From Polytrichum commune (lineage: Eukaryota; Streptophyta; Polytrichopsida; Polytrichales; Polytrichaceae): DNA of 64,000 nt. The stretch lies in contig OX485803.1 in assembly GCA_950295325.1 (NCBI GenBank), positions 28,646,001 to 28,710,000 on the forward strand, given 5' to 3'. The position numbers were made by a program, and so were the translations under genes. Below, one piece after another: positions 10,744-22,408 of this stretch (the stretch's first letter is position 1; the number at the start of each line of letters is the position of its first letter). Under the pieces are notes generated by a model. It saw only the letters and a list, made by a program, of their open reading frames with translations, did no database searches and had not been told where the DNA came from.

Positions 10744-11250
10744 CCAGCAGCTTCAGACCATCATAACTTCCTTGTATGATGTCTGATCATAACAACCAAC
10801 CACTCCATCTTCATCTACGCTTCACGTAGATGCCGATGGACTCCTCACTTGCCCCATTCGGGCAAGTATTGAGGAAGTTATGCCTGTTTGAACCTTGGCA
10901 GTCCCGGGAATCACTCCCAGGCACTGCTGTACCAGGGCGCTGTCCCGGGACAGCGCCCCACTCAAATGGCCATAACTCCTAGCTCACACCTCCGATTGAG
11001 GTGTTCTTGAGCTTTCTAGAATCACCACGCCATGAGCTACGCATAACTCATGGCCTTACCCTTGTGCCTCCTAGTCTTCGTGGGTGGGAGGCGTTCCCAA
11101 CGCCCGGGGCCCTCACCCACACTAGGATCACTTGGGCCCTCTCACCAACGGCGCCACAAGTCCCGGGTGTCACTCCGGGGTCCCCCTTGTGCCCATGGTG
11201 TTTCGGGCACTCCTCATGGAGAGGTGCGCGACAACGAAGGCCAATGACAA
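10744..11250 (+). repeat. Dispersed repeat segment, copy 2, with a 24-bp palindrome
   Basis: 10744-10935 matches 3955-4150. At the point where copy 1 has the GGATCC-centred palindrome, this copy has a different but perfect palindrome at 10935-10958 (arms GGGCGCTGTCCC and its complement). GC-rich sequence continues to about 11250 ('cccgggtgtcactccggggt'). This resembles the edge of a larger retro-element, but I see no gag or pol frame. Confidence 0.75.
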
Positions 11251-11375
11251 CTGAAAGGGTAATGAGAATTTATATAAAATAAAGAGTTTTTTAAAACAAT
11301 TCCACCTAATGGGTCATTTTTATTGGTACGAATGATACAAACTCAAAAAGAACCTCATGACCCCAAGTCGGGCTT

Positions 11376-11505
11376 GACATAACATTATTCAGATCTATAA
11401 CAATGTTATGTGGGACTGACAGTATTCCACATAGTATTCCAGGATATTCCCCACATTCAGTCCCACATAACACTATTATGAATTTGAATAATGTTATGGA
11501 GAGAG
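11376..11505. repeat. Foldback inverted repeat of about 130 bp
   Basis: The left arm at about 11378-11421 contains 'cataacattattcag' and 'aatgttatgtgggactga'. The right arm at about 11459-11503 contains 'cagtcccacataacac' and 'gaataatgttatg'. The arms pair over roughly 40 bp around a loop of about 40 bp. A related arm, 'gacataacattattcag', recurs near 49719. It is probably a short foldback MITE; I found no clear target duplication. Confidence 0.65.
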
Positions 11506-11529
11506 AAGCCAAGAGAAGGACCCACACAA

Positions 11530-13146
11530 CAATAGGGTCCTAATGCCATTTTTTTGTTGTATTTTAATTTTTTGGAACATTGATTTCATTGGAGTAGTTG
11601 ATTTTGAACTCCTATAGGTTGTGGGATAGACCTTGTATCAAAGAAATGCTATAAAGAGCGACTTGGAAATCCAATTTGGGGTTGACAAACCAAAAAAGTT
11701 ACATAGGGTGATTTTCATACTACATGTGTAAAGTTCAAATCAAAATTATTGATAATTGTTCCCGCCAAGAGTGGCTTAAACCCAAGGCATTAACATGAAT
11801 CCCATGAAAACTTGGAGATAAAGCCACCTAAGGTTGGAGTGGCACCCGGAAGGGTGACCTTCCTAGCATTTGATTTCTAGTGTACCCTACCACCCAATGA
11901 TAATAGAGTATCCGGGTGAACAAGATACTTTCAACCAGCCGTGTGGGAACCTAAGAGTTTGTCTTTGGGGGAAATAGGTGCATGTGGTCTTGTCCATGCC
12001 AATTCAAAGCATTCACATTTGAAAAGAAGTAGTAGTTTTCGAGGTATGGTTCTCGTGATGCCCATTTGAGGATTACAAATAGATGTAAAACAACTTGAAA
12101 TTAAAGCAACAACATAGTCACTCCAGTGGCAACATTGGAGTCATTTATTTTATCTTTTATTTCAATTTGATTGATCTCATTAACTCAAATTATAATGTAT
12201 ATACACATTTTACATGTGTGATCAAAACCAATTGAAGTGGGGTTGGAGTGGTAATAACTTTGAACTTTATGATAGATTGGAGAATGGTAAACATGACTTT
12301 GCCAACAACTATGTTAATTATGTTCTTTTAACATATTTTGTAAGAAAGCGGAGTATTTAATGTTGGAGTACCTCAAAGTTTATGCAAGACTTGTGGTTAT
12401 AAATGAATCTTACAAACCCCTTGATAAAGGTGGTGTGAAATTTTAAGAGTTACTACAAATAAGGAAGAACACTACAAAGAAGGTGGGGGGTAAACAAATT
12501 AAAAAATCATTCATTATTCATCCAAGGTCCCATGAGAGGAGACAAAGTGGGTGAAGATCGTGACAAAAGCAATGTCAATTTGAACGACTATTACATTGCT
12601 AACATTAGTAATCCGAGCATTAAATTCAATCTTGTATGCCACTTAATAACTACATATTCACCAATTTTTTCTTTTTTGTCAACATTATTCAATATTGGAC
12701 ATGAGGAATTGGGCGTACTTAATGCATGAGATATCTTTGTAAGTTCCATTAAATATTGATTGTAACAACACCAACAATCCCCAAATCTCTCCAAACAATT
12801 GGGTTGTTAGATCGTTAGATTCAAAAAATGACACCATTGTGCATGTCACCATTTCTCCCACCAATCTCTTACCAAAGTATGGCAAATGAGCATTTCCCCC
12901 CTTCATAAGCCCTTCGTAGTATATATAGTGGAGCATCCTCCAACCAATGTTCATCTTCTACACTTACATATCCATACAACTTGCCATTGAAATGTTACTA
13001 TCACTACAACCTAATCATTGGGTCTTGGCTAAACCAAACCCTAAAAGACCCCTTTGTTAGGGTGAAAAGGAATTGACGATGTATATTTTTCTTTTCGTTC
13101 TCTTCCTTTGAACTCCAAGTGTCACCTTTGGAGCAAGGTATGAACT
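11530..13146. other. Non-coding stretch downstream of the receptor kinase gene
   Basis: AT-rich sequence with no recognisable gene. It includes the region 3' of the SPARK kinase gene, which reads leftward from 18.5 kb. Short open frames near 12.5-12.95 kb have no family features. Confidence 0.5.
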
Positions 13147-16100
13147 TCATCCATCAATAGATTCCACATTCATTGGAGCCAATTCAATTTCATCTCGTTC
13201 CGTGGTTAAAGTTAATTCATGTAAGTTGAAATGTCCCGAGAAGTTTGCTAACAAGCTAGTTTCCATGAAATCACTTGTTTCCAAGTCTTCAATTGTTCCA
13301 TCAAATTGATCACTTTGCAACATGGCCACTACTTGAGCCATGGTTGGTCTTCTCTCGTCCAATTGTTGCAAACATAACAAAGCAACATTGATGACTCGTT
13401 GCACTTCCATCTTCTTGTCCGCATCTAAAGTCAATTTGTGATCCACAATTTCCATGAGTTTGTCCTCTTGGTGTAATTTCCACACCTGCAAAAAATCACT
13501 CCTTAGGATTGAATGAAATTAGATATGAAAATTAGCTACTTGCTCCATCAAATGTAACCACTGCAACATGGTGAACTTCAAGTTCCACGATGTATATTTT
13601 TAATACATCTTACCCTTTAGTAATTTTACACCAAATTCTTTTGTGTGGATCACATGCAACATATATAACCAAACAAATGGAATAGTGGTAAATTATTTTC
13701 CCTTGGACAAAATACAAAACAAGATCCTTGGTTGCACACTCAAAAAAATGAACTCCATCCTATTATATGTCTACAAATAAACAATATCCCAAGCCCATCA
13801 CAAGGTAATGTTCCCAAAGGGCAGAGGCATAGAGGCAAGGTCTCTTGAGTGTTTTTGTGCCATGAACACTAGCTTCCAAAGTGATGTGTCATGGTCCTTG
13901 AACCCTAGATCTTCACAAAACCAACCCCATAAAGACCACTAGACGCACAACCTCAAGTTACCTTCATAGATCCCTTCAAGGTTTCAATTACTACAATAAT
14001 TGTCAAATAAAACCTTCATGGCCCTTGTTGTTTGAATTAAATTTGCTATTTTGATTTGGGTCATAAAGTACTCCATTGAAAGGTGGCAAAACCATTCAAG
14101 CGAGAAGGTTTTTCATTCTAAAGCCAACAATTACATCAATTTATCATTGGCCACCAAAACTTGTGATTATTGCTAACCAACTATATATTGTTGATTGTTG
14201 TGTTGAAAGCAAACCATTATTTATAGATTCAATATTTCAAGGCAATTGCATATTGAATGTATTTTTATTTAAGTGTAATGTGGGCTGGCCTTTGAAGTTT
14301 AAATTTAATATACTAAACATTTCCTACACGTTCAGTAATCTAGTTGGGGAACAACCACATGTGTTGGTAACATCTTACCCATTTGGTGAGATATGCTTGG
14401 TCCGTCATTACACTGCTATCAATGTTTTTTCTTCCACTAACAACCTCCAATAAAACAACCCCAAAACTAAAAACATCGGCCTTCTCGCTTAGTTGTCCCA
14501 AGGTGGCATATTCCGGGGCTAAATAACCTCTGCAAAACTCATGAAATGATCTTAAATGACTTTTTGTGCACATTGTAATTCTTGAATCAATATCTAGGCC
14601 ACCTTTACCTTGAACATGCTTGTATTTTATCAACAAAATTTAGTTGCAGGAATTGCTTGTATGAAATAGAACTTAACTAATTTAGGCAATACATGAATCG
14701 TGTATAGGAGATTTTTTAGATAGCGATTTACATAGTGTAAATCTTTTATAATATACCGTAGTATTCATGAAAATGTCACATTCACATGTGACTTTTTTAT
14801 TTAAAAGCCAACTTAATTTATAGTCTTGTAGAGTGCGTTTCATCTCTGGGGGGGGGAGTTTTTTTTAAATAAATTAAAAATTCAAGAAATTATTTTGAAA
14901 TTGATTTTGTATGGGCACCTATGGTACAAGTTCATAGAGTAAAGAAGAAGTTGTCTAATATCATGATTGTTATGTTTTGATTGCTATCAAGAGTGTTTGA
15001 AGCAACAATGAAGAACATACATTTCATGATATGAAAAAAGTTCGTCCCTCACCATCACTTGCACATGCGACTAGCATTTTGTAAATACATTCAGATTAGT
15101 TGGTAAAAGGTTGTCTCCAAAGACCAATTCAAGCCAACCATCCTTGTATTCGAGAAAACAACATTTGTGACATTTTCATGAATGCCATGTTGTATATTAT
15201 AAACTCGCATGAAAAGGTGAACAATCACGTCTTTCACGAAGGTCCCACCAAGGTTTGAATATTTTTGAAAGCCATGTCTCCATAATTGCATAGTCACTAC
15301 TATGTGAGCAATCTTTAGTAACTACTTTGAGGGTATGCTTTGATTAATTTCATGTTGAGAGAAGTTCATTGAATAAGTTAGATTATGCACGTTCTAGAAC
15401 TTGTATAGCACATGTTATTATATCATTGAATGAAATACATTTCCTATGTATTCATTGCAAGTGTATGTGACTCACCTAGTTCCCGCAACTTTCATAGTCA
15501 TGATGTGCGTCACATTATCCGGAAACAACAACACTAAGCCAAAGTCTCCAATCTTTGGTTGGAAATTATTATCCAGTAGGATGTTACTTGCTTTGATGTC
15601 CCGATGAATTAGCTTTGGCTCGGCAAGGGCATGTAAATAGTGGAGGCCGTGTGCAATCCCGAGACATATATTGAATCGTATAGGCCAATTCATAGATTCA
15701 ACACATTTTCCTTCTGTGTATAACACGATGCCATCCCACATCACATTATCAATGTCAAATCAATATACTTCATAATCAAGTCCAAAGAAAAATGAGCACA
15801 AAATCTAGATGAATTTGATGAATCCGGTATATGACGAGGACACATTACCCAGTAAAGCTTGTTGTAGATCATAATTTTCAACATACTCGTACACTAAAAA
15901 CCGTTGGGTTTCGTGGAGGCAACATCCTTTGAGTTTCACAAGGTTTCGATGTCTCATGCCAGTGATCAATACAACTTCGTTACAAAACTCAGCAAGTCCT
16001 TGCTCATTTTTGATAAATAATTGCTTCACTGCTATAGTACTACCATTTGGTAGTATTCCCTGCACATGAATCATGGCTTTGTTAAATAGACATATTGGTT

Positions 16101-18501
16101 GTAGAGTATTACAAAAATCAACTTTACATGTACTTGATTCAACTTGTTAGGATTGGCACGATTGTTAAAATGTTGTGAAATAATTAACATACTAATTCTT
16201 TCATTAACTTTGATTTATTTATATAACAAGAGCTTCAAACGTTAATATATTGTTCCTCTTATTGCGATCTAATTGTCTAAATGTGGACATGCATTCACTC
16301 TATAAAACAATGTAGAAAATCAAGTCAAAGGGGTATCTTCATAAATTGTTATCATGAAAACAATCTACAAAGTTAAAAGGCACATGAATCATTGTTGTGC
16401 TTTTATTGGCCACATGCATAATGATCTATAGTTTTATTGAAGAAAGTTGTTATAACTACCTTATAAACTGCTCCAAAACCTCCTTCACCAAGCTTCATAC
16501 TTGTGTGGAAACCTTGGGTTGCAACTCGCAATTCGTCATACTTAAAAAATGTAGGTTTCCTATCAAACTCTTGGAACCCTGAAATTGAAAACACATAAAT
16601 GAAAATCTAATAAACTCACATCCAATATAAATTGTTCTATGTGATTGAAATTGAAGAAGCCCACTAAAAATATGTGAGGGCTAGACTAAGTTTCAATATA
16701 TATGATTGTGAACTTTGCATCAGAATTGAAAAGAAAAAAACTTGTCAAAGTGCTTACTTTCTTGAAGATCATGTTCGAGTTGGAACACAAGATCTCTCTT
16801 GACCTTGCGAGAGACAAGGATTGTAATGATAATCACTAGAACCACCACTGATACACTTATAGATGTTGCAATTGCAATTGTCTTCTTGCCTACATGCACA
16901 AAGCAAAAGCATCTAGGCCATCAACAACAAGAGCCTCTTAGATGTAGATTCAATCCAATGGCTCGTGGAAGGCCAAAATTAGCTGCATAAAGTAGCTAGT
17001 GGGACTACCATAGTTTCCTAGCAACTTCGGCGAAAATAGATAAGAAATAGAAGGGTGCCTACATTGTAAAGAAATTCTTGACATTGCTTGCCTTTTCTTT
17101 TTCTTTTTATAAAAGATCATATTAATGTCCAAATCACATAAGCTCAACTCACATGTGTTTTAATTCAATAAATTAGCTTTTAGGTGTAAATAGGTTTAAA
17201 CACACATAGCATAGGTTTTTTTGTGAGTCTTTTGTCTCACCGTTCTAACACTTTAAACCCACAATCTTTCACAAATGCAACATATCTCTCACACATAACA
17301 AACCATGTCACATAAGAGTTCAAGATAACTAATGGGAGCCTCAGAGGTGAAGATAAGGGTTTCGGGTAAATTGGCCACCACTTGGTATCACTTTTGGGTG
17401 CTATTGAGTGAACCGTTTCGTGTGCATTCGTATGCAGAGTAGGATTTTTTAATGCTCACAGTAGAGATTCTCTACTACACAATTAGGAGGTTTGACTTAT
17501 TTACCTCTTTGAGAAGATATAACTAATTACTTACAGGGAATAGAATTACGAAACAACTTGCATTCCTCATCATTTCCTCTCATCCATCTCCGAAAAGATT
17601 TGGACAAATTTCAAGCCACTCTGTCTGGCCGGATCAGCTTATTCTTCACCATTTTACTCTTTTCTAGTTTAGCATCGTGCATCAAGCTTGAGCAGCAGTC
17701 AATAGACAAACCTGAGACTTCTCTGTCAGTGGCAACTCCGAGTATGCAGTATGCAGTTCCGGAATCCCACGGTCCCGCCGAATTGACGACGCCTGCCGAA
17801 TATAGTACAACGTAGTCGAAGCATTCCGACGACGTACTAACATTCAACTTGGTGAGCAGTCTGATAGCATTTTGTATTTTCTCGACACACAAGGTGCACT
17901 GACCGTCATTCCCGAGATCGCCCTCACAGGAGCTCAGATCAATGCCTAGATTCGTCCCCGCGACTCTCTGAAAGTCAGCCTTGGTCTGAATTCCTTGGCA
18001 CATCAAGGGGCCCCTAGTGAACAAGGAGGGGTTGTTCACGAAACATTCCTTTGCGACGTTGCGTGTCACACCCGTAGTTTTGAGCTGAGTTTGGAAGCTG
18101 GACAGGCAGGCGTTCACCATAGCCTGGTCCTGGAGCTCAAATAGCCCTTCGACTCTCAGATACTCCGCCAACGCGAGGCCCATCCCCGAAAGAGCCGCAA
18201 TGCAACATGAGCTTGAGGCGGTGGCATTACTCACTGCGGGCCTCAATCGGCACACATCTTTGATCCAAGTGTACTTGCTAAGAACTGAAAAATCAAGAGG
18301 ACACAACCCATCTGTCTGCACAAAAGTAGTAGTTCGTCCTCCATCTCTCCTAGAGGTTATGGCCGGTCCTCTCGTCGCACTCGCAGGCGTAGCAAGCACT
18401 AGACTGCAAATTAGCACCATAATCAGTATGAACCCCCTAACAGACTCCATTGTCTCCATCCGGAACAAATGCCACTTGCGTAAATCACGGTGTTGCTTCA
18501 T
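13147..18501 (-). CDS. SPARK-domain receptor-like kinase, seven exons, apparently intact
   Basis: Exons on the minus strand are 18501-17712, 16889-16758, 16578-16460, 16059-15849, 15713-15476, 14529-14379 and 13485-13147. They total 1980 nt, exactly 660 codons, with every phase matching. Exon 1 has a signal peptide (the Met at 18459 or 18450 is the likelier start) and a Cys-rich SPARK-type ectodomain ('CPLDFSVL', '[10 protein letters not shown]', '[10 protein letters not shown]', 'CTLCVEKIQ'). Exon 2 is the transmembrane helix followed by a basic stop-transfer. Exons 3-7 are a Ser/Thr kinase: '[12 protein letters not shown]', 'IAVKQL', '[12 protein letters not shown]', 'DFG', 'APEYA' and '[12 protein letters not shown]'. 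All catalytic residues are present. SPARK kinases include the ARK1 group that supports arbuscular mycorrhiza, but the ligand and role of this one are unknown. A transposon ends 132 bp upstream of the most upstream Met, so the promoter is largely transposon sequence. Confidence 0.88.
16758..16889 (-). other. Transmembrane exon of the SPARK kinase
   Basis: This 132-nt exon encodes '[20 protein letters not shown]' and continues through a hydrophobic run to '[18 protein letters not shown]', the juxtamembrane segment. The acceptor is AG at 16891-16890 and the donor GTAAGC at 16757-16752. It joins in phase to the SPARK exon at a CAG/GTTTGT donor. Confidence 0.85.
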
Positions 18502-19003
18502 CTTCGAGCTGTTCTATGAATACCACCTCCAGTCTCGCCTACAGGCCTTGACAGATGGAGCCAGGGCCAGCTTTGCGGCGACAAATAGGGCACGTGTGAA
18601 CACTGCAGGGCCTGTGCGCCATGCACCTGGTATAAGGGCCGGTTCACACTATGGCCGTCCAAGTCGAGAGGCCGTGGGATTGATGCCCCGATCACACCAA
18701 CTTTCCGTCAACATCCGGATGTGAAATAGTTGGGGATGTGATGACGGCCGGATGCCAAGTTGTTCACACCAACATCCCGGTTTGGTCAACATTTTGGCGG
18801 CCGGTGGCCACCATCATGACCGGTCAAACGAGTTGGCATAGACTTTTAAGGACAATTGTTCTATCTCCTATAAGGAGCCCACCTTGACTTTCAACACCAT
18901 GACTTTTGTGTCAAGTTCTTCATCATACTTAAGACTCTCTTGAAGTGTTCAATTCATCATTTGGGTTGGACACAAACTTGTTAGAAACGTAGTGCATGCT
19001 ACA

Positions 19004-20241
19004 ATGGATCCATTAGAGTTTCTTATGATGTCCCCTTTGTTCCAAAATGATGGAGATAGTTGTTCCGTTATTTTTTTGTTATTCACTATGATTAGTGTGA
19101 GTGAGGTTATTCAAAGAACAATTCACCGTGAGTGGTGGAAATTTCCACGTTCGAGTCATATGTGGAGGGTTATACACAAAGATGTTTGGAATTTTGACTC
19201 AGAAGTTCGTGATGCTTTATGGATTCAAGAATATAGAATGACCTACACATCTTTTTTGAAGCTAGTTGAATTTTTTAGGCCTTACGTAGAACATGAAACT
19301 ACCAACTATAGAGTAGCTATTGAGGTTGATCGTGCTATAGCTATGGTATTGAATAAGTTAGCATTTGGATTTTCCAATAGACATGTTGCCAACAATTATT
19401 GTGTTGGACAAAGTACGGTTTGGAAATATACTTTTATTGTTACAAAGGTTTTGGCTAATCCACAAAAGTTATATTCCCATTTCATTAGTATTCCTCAAGG
19501 TGTAAGATTGATATCGATTATAGCACACTTTAAAAATTTAACTGGGTTAGAAAATATGTGTGGGGCCATTGATGGCACCCACATTAGATTGGCTGAGAAA
19601 CCTCCTATGAGCTTAATTCCTGCTGATTATTGGAACCGGCATGATCATCATTCAGTATTATTGCAAGATGTTTGTGATGCTAATCTTTTGTTTTGGGATG
19701 TGTGTGTAAGGGCACCTGGAGGAACTCACGATGCAACTCACTTTCGGGATTCATTTTTGTGCAAGGATTTTTTGGAGAAAACTATTTTGCAAGAACCAAA
19801 CATTCAACTAGGCTCTCAATTAGTTCGACCTTACATTGCGGGTGATTCTGCCTATCTTTTGATGATCCACATTATGAAAGCATATTCTGATCGATGCAAT
19901 GGTGATATGTATAAGGATGCTTTTGATAGGGCATTTAGATCGGGAGGGTTAAAATCGAAAATGCTTTTGCCCATCTCAAGAATAGTTGGAGAGTTCTCAA
20001 GTGTCTCAATTTTACTGTCCCATATGCAGGCCAAATTATTATTGCGTGTTGTGTTTTACACAATTTCTGCAGGATGAATAATGAACAACTTGCAAGTGGA
20101 CAAGTAGTGGATCCCCACCCGAACCTTAATGATTTGAGGGTTCCAAGGAGACCAACTACTGAGAGAGCATCTAGACTTGCCGCAATTGCCATTCGACATG
20201 CTATCTATGACAAATGGTTACATTCCATTTTAAATGACTAG
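19004..20241 (+). pseudogene. PIF/Harbinger DDE transposase with one frameshift
   Basis: The protein starts at the ATG at 19004. The first catalytic Asp is in 'GAIDGTHIRLAEKPP' (about 19565) and the second in 'IAGDSAYLL' (about 19840). The reading frame then fails near 19935-19950, in a G-rich run. In the next frame the expected third motif continues as 'RVKIENAFAHLKNSWR', which supplies the catalytic Glu. After it comes 'CCVLHNFCRMNNE', typical of this family, and a stop at 20239-20241. One base change in length therefore separates this copy from a full transposase of about 412 residues. The frameshift could also be a sequencing error in the G run. Confidence 0.9.
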
Positions 20242-21514
20242 ACATATTATGTGGTTCATTCCACTATATTACGGCATGTATTTTGAAATTTACATATTTT
20301 ATTTAATACAAATGTGCATATATCAATTATATATATTTATTATTTATCTTTGTATGATAACTTATTTATATTGATATGCAATAATTGTGGGTGCATTGAA
20401 AGTTCTCTTAAGGGGTGAGATTGGAATCACCCAAAAAATTGAACCAATAACATAAAACTAATAGAATGTGAACATGTAACCGGTCTGACTTTGAATCACT
20501 AGGATATTGACCATTTTATGTAACAGTCTGACTTTGATAATGTAACACCATCCATTTCACCAAAAATGTGATATAAACAAGGTGTGACATATTCGATAAT
20601 GTCACATTTGGAAGATTTATGCATAATGTGATATTATCAAAGAAATAGGTAGAAAATAAAAATAAAAATGACAATGTTCAAAAGAAAATAACAAAGATGA
20701 GAATTCAATCTTTTTAAATATAATATCAAATTCAGAAGCTTGAATAACACAGATAGCACATCATAATGTGTCATTGAGATTTTGGTAAAGACCTCTCACC
20801 AGAGACACATAAGCTCCTAATGTCACATTGTTTTGCCGAAACGCGGGCGGAGATATAGACGTCATCCATAGATTTATTTGTCCATCCAGCATTTTTTCAT
20901 TCATATTACTTGTTATTATCACACTTACACCACAAATTTTGGGGAAAAAATAGTGACATTGTCAAGGTAATAGGGATAATTACGAGGGAGTTTTACAGTA
21001 GACAAATTGGTTTTGAAGTATTGGGTGACAATATCAAGGTGTTCTATAAACAAGGGTGACATTATCGAGGTTAAACTGTATTTGGATGTTATTTCATTTT
21101 TCTCTCGTAATCACCAATTTCTATTGGGTATATTACTTAACAAAGGTTGTGTTTCATTAGCAAATGTGTTGTGACACATGCATCAACCGGAATAGAAATT
21201 GGACCTCCTTTGATTTAGTTGTAACTATCAAAAGTGCATGTTTATTAAATTTTTAATTGGATACTTAGGTCCTCCTAATTGTATTTATTGTTGAGTGTAC
21301 AATCTTTATTGATGTTTGAATACACAGTCCAATCATTTATTTAAATACATCTTTATTTATAAATACATATATTACATGTACAAAGTTCATACCATCAATC
21401 AATATGTTCATAACATCAAACAATCTATGTTATATATATAACATAACATAACATAACATAACATATATAATATAAATATAATCTTCAACAAAATATATAA
21501 TCTACTACCCTAAT
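20242..21514. other. Non-coding centre of Harbinger element 1
   Basis: AT-rich spacer between the convergent transposase and Myb-like genes. It includes 'gtgaacatgtaaccggtctg' near 20470, a phrase that recurs near 23018 and, diverged, near 33900 and 38820. An 'acata' pentamer array lies at about 21440-21470. Confidence 0.5.
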
Positions 21515-22378
21515 TCAAACATCAAAAATATCATCGTCTTGTTGTCGTTTGCGCTTGGAAGAACTACCAAATTCCATTTTCATTTGGAACAACTGCATTT
21601 TTAGGTTCTCGGCTCGTTCTTTGGCTTTTGCATCTAACTCATGTAGTCGTAGTTGAAATGCTTGATTGTCCGAATGCATTTGGGCAGCCAATGCTAAGTG
21701 CTTTTCGGCTATTGACATTTTGGTTTCTTCTAATGACTTATAGACATCGACAAATTTATTCAAGGAATCTGTAATATGTTTGCTAGGAGTGTCATTACGT
21801 TTAGAATTCAATTTACCCTCCACATTGGGTAAATTGCAAGCTCGTTGCCGTAAAGATTCTGCAGGTATCTCTGAAGGTGTGGTATCTATACCCTCTGCTT
21901 CAGGATTTGTTGGAGTTATGTGCACTGGACTTACAGGAATATCTTTGTTCAAATCAGATGTCTCATATTGATCCAAATCAATATTTGTGCTCGTGTAAGG
22001 CACTTCACCTCGATCTTGCGATCCTGGTAGACCGGAACATTTCGGTGTAGTAGCCCACATTTGGTCACATTCTTCGTACCAAACCCAAGTTGAAGGTGTC
22101 CCCCCTGAAGTTTTGACAACCTCTGCACGTTCTTTTTTGTATTTTTTTTTCAAATTATCAATTTTAGATTTGAGTGTTTGTTTTGTCAATTGACACCCTG
22201 CTTCGGCATTAAATGAAGCGGTTAGTTTATCCCAGTGATGATCTTTTGCATTGCCTCGTCTCAAATGAAAGTATTGATCCCGGAAAAGAGTCAACAAAAT
22301 CATTATCCATGCATCCAGCCAATGAGTGGCAGGCCCCTTAGAACTTGACTCGGTTTCATTTACATTTGGTGGCGCCAT
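21515..22378 (-). CDS. Harbinger ORF2: Myb/SANT-trihelix-like DNA-binding protein
   Basis: The frame runs from the ATG at 22378, which follows a plausible splice acceptor (ACAG/GATGG), to a stop at 21515. The N-terminal part 'THWLDAWIMILLTLFRDQYF' with 'HWDKLTASFNAEAGCQLTKQ', then 'WYEECDQMW', fits the Myb/SANT-like (trihelix) domain of plant PIF/Harbinger second ORFs. The C-terminal third is a charged coiled coil ('RLHELDAKAKERAENLKMQL') and ends in the basic 'SSKRKRQQDDD', a possible nuclear signal. In this transposon class the second protein binds element ends and brings the transposase into the nucleus. The frame is open throughout, so this half may still be functional while the transposase is not. 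An upstream exon may exist. Confidence 0.82.
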   Translation of the reverse strand: MAPPNVNETESSSKGPATHWLDAWIMILLTLFRDQYFHLRRGNAKDHHWDKLTASFNAEAGCQLTKQTLKSKIDNLKKKYKKERAEVVKTSGGTPSTWVWYEECDQMWATTPKCSGLPGSQDRGEVPYTSTNIDLDQYETSDLNKDIPVSPVHITPTNPEAEGIDTTPSEIPAESLRQRACNLPNVEGKLNSKRNDTPSKHITDSLNKFVDVYKSLEETKMSIAEKHLALAAQMHSDNQAFQLRLHELDAKAKERAENLKMQLFQMKMEFGSSSKRKRQQDDDIFDV

Positions 22379-22408
22379 CCTGTAAAATATTTTCATAATA
22401 AGTCTCAT

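Noticed and set aside
17611-18501. A stand-alone secreted protein of 296 residues
   Set aside because: A CAG/GTTTGT donor at 17712/17711 joins it in phase to the transmembrane and kinase exons, making one receptor kinase gene.
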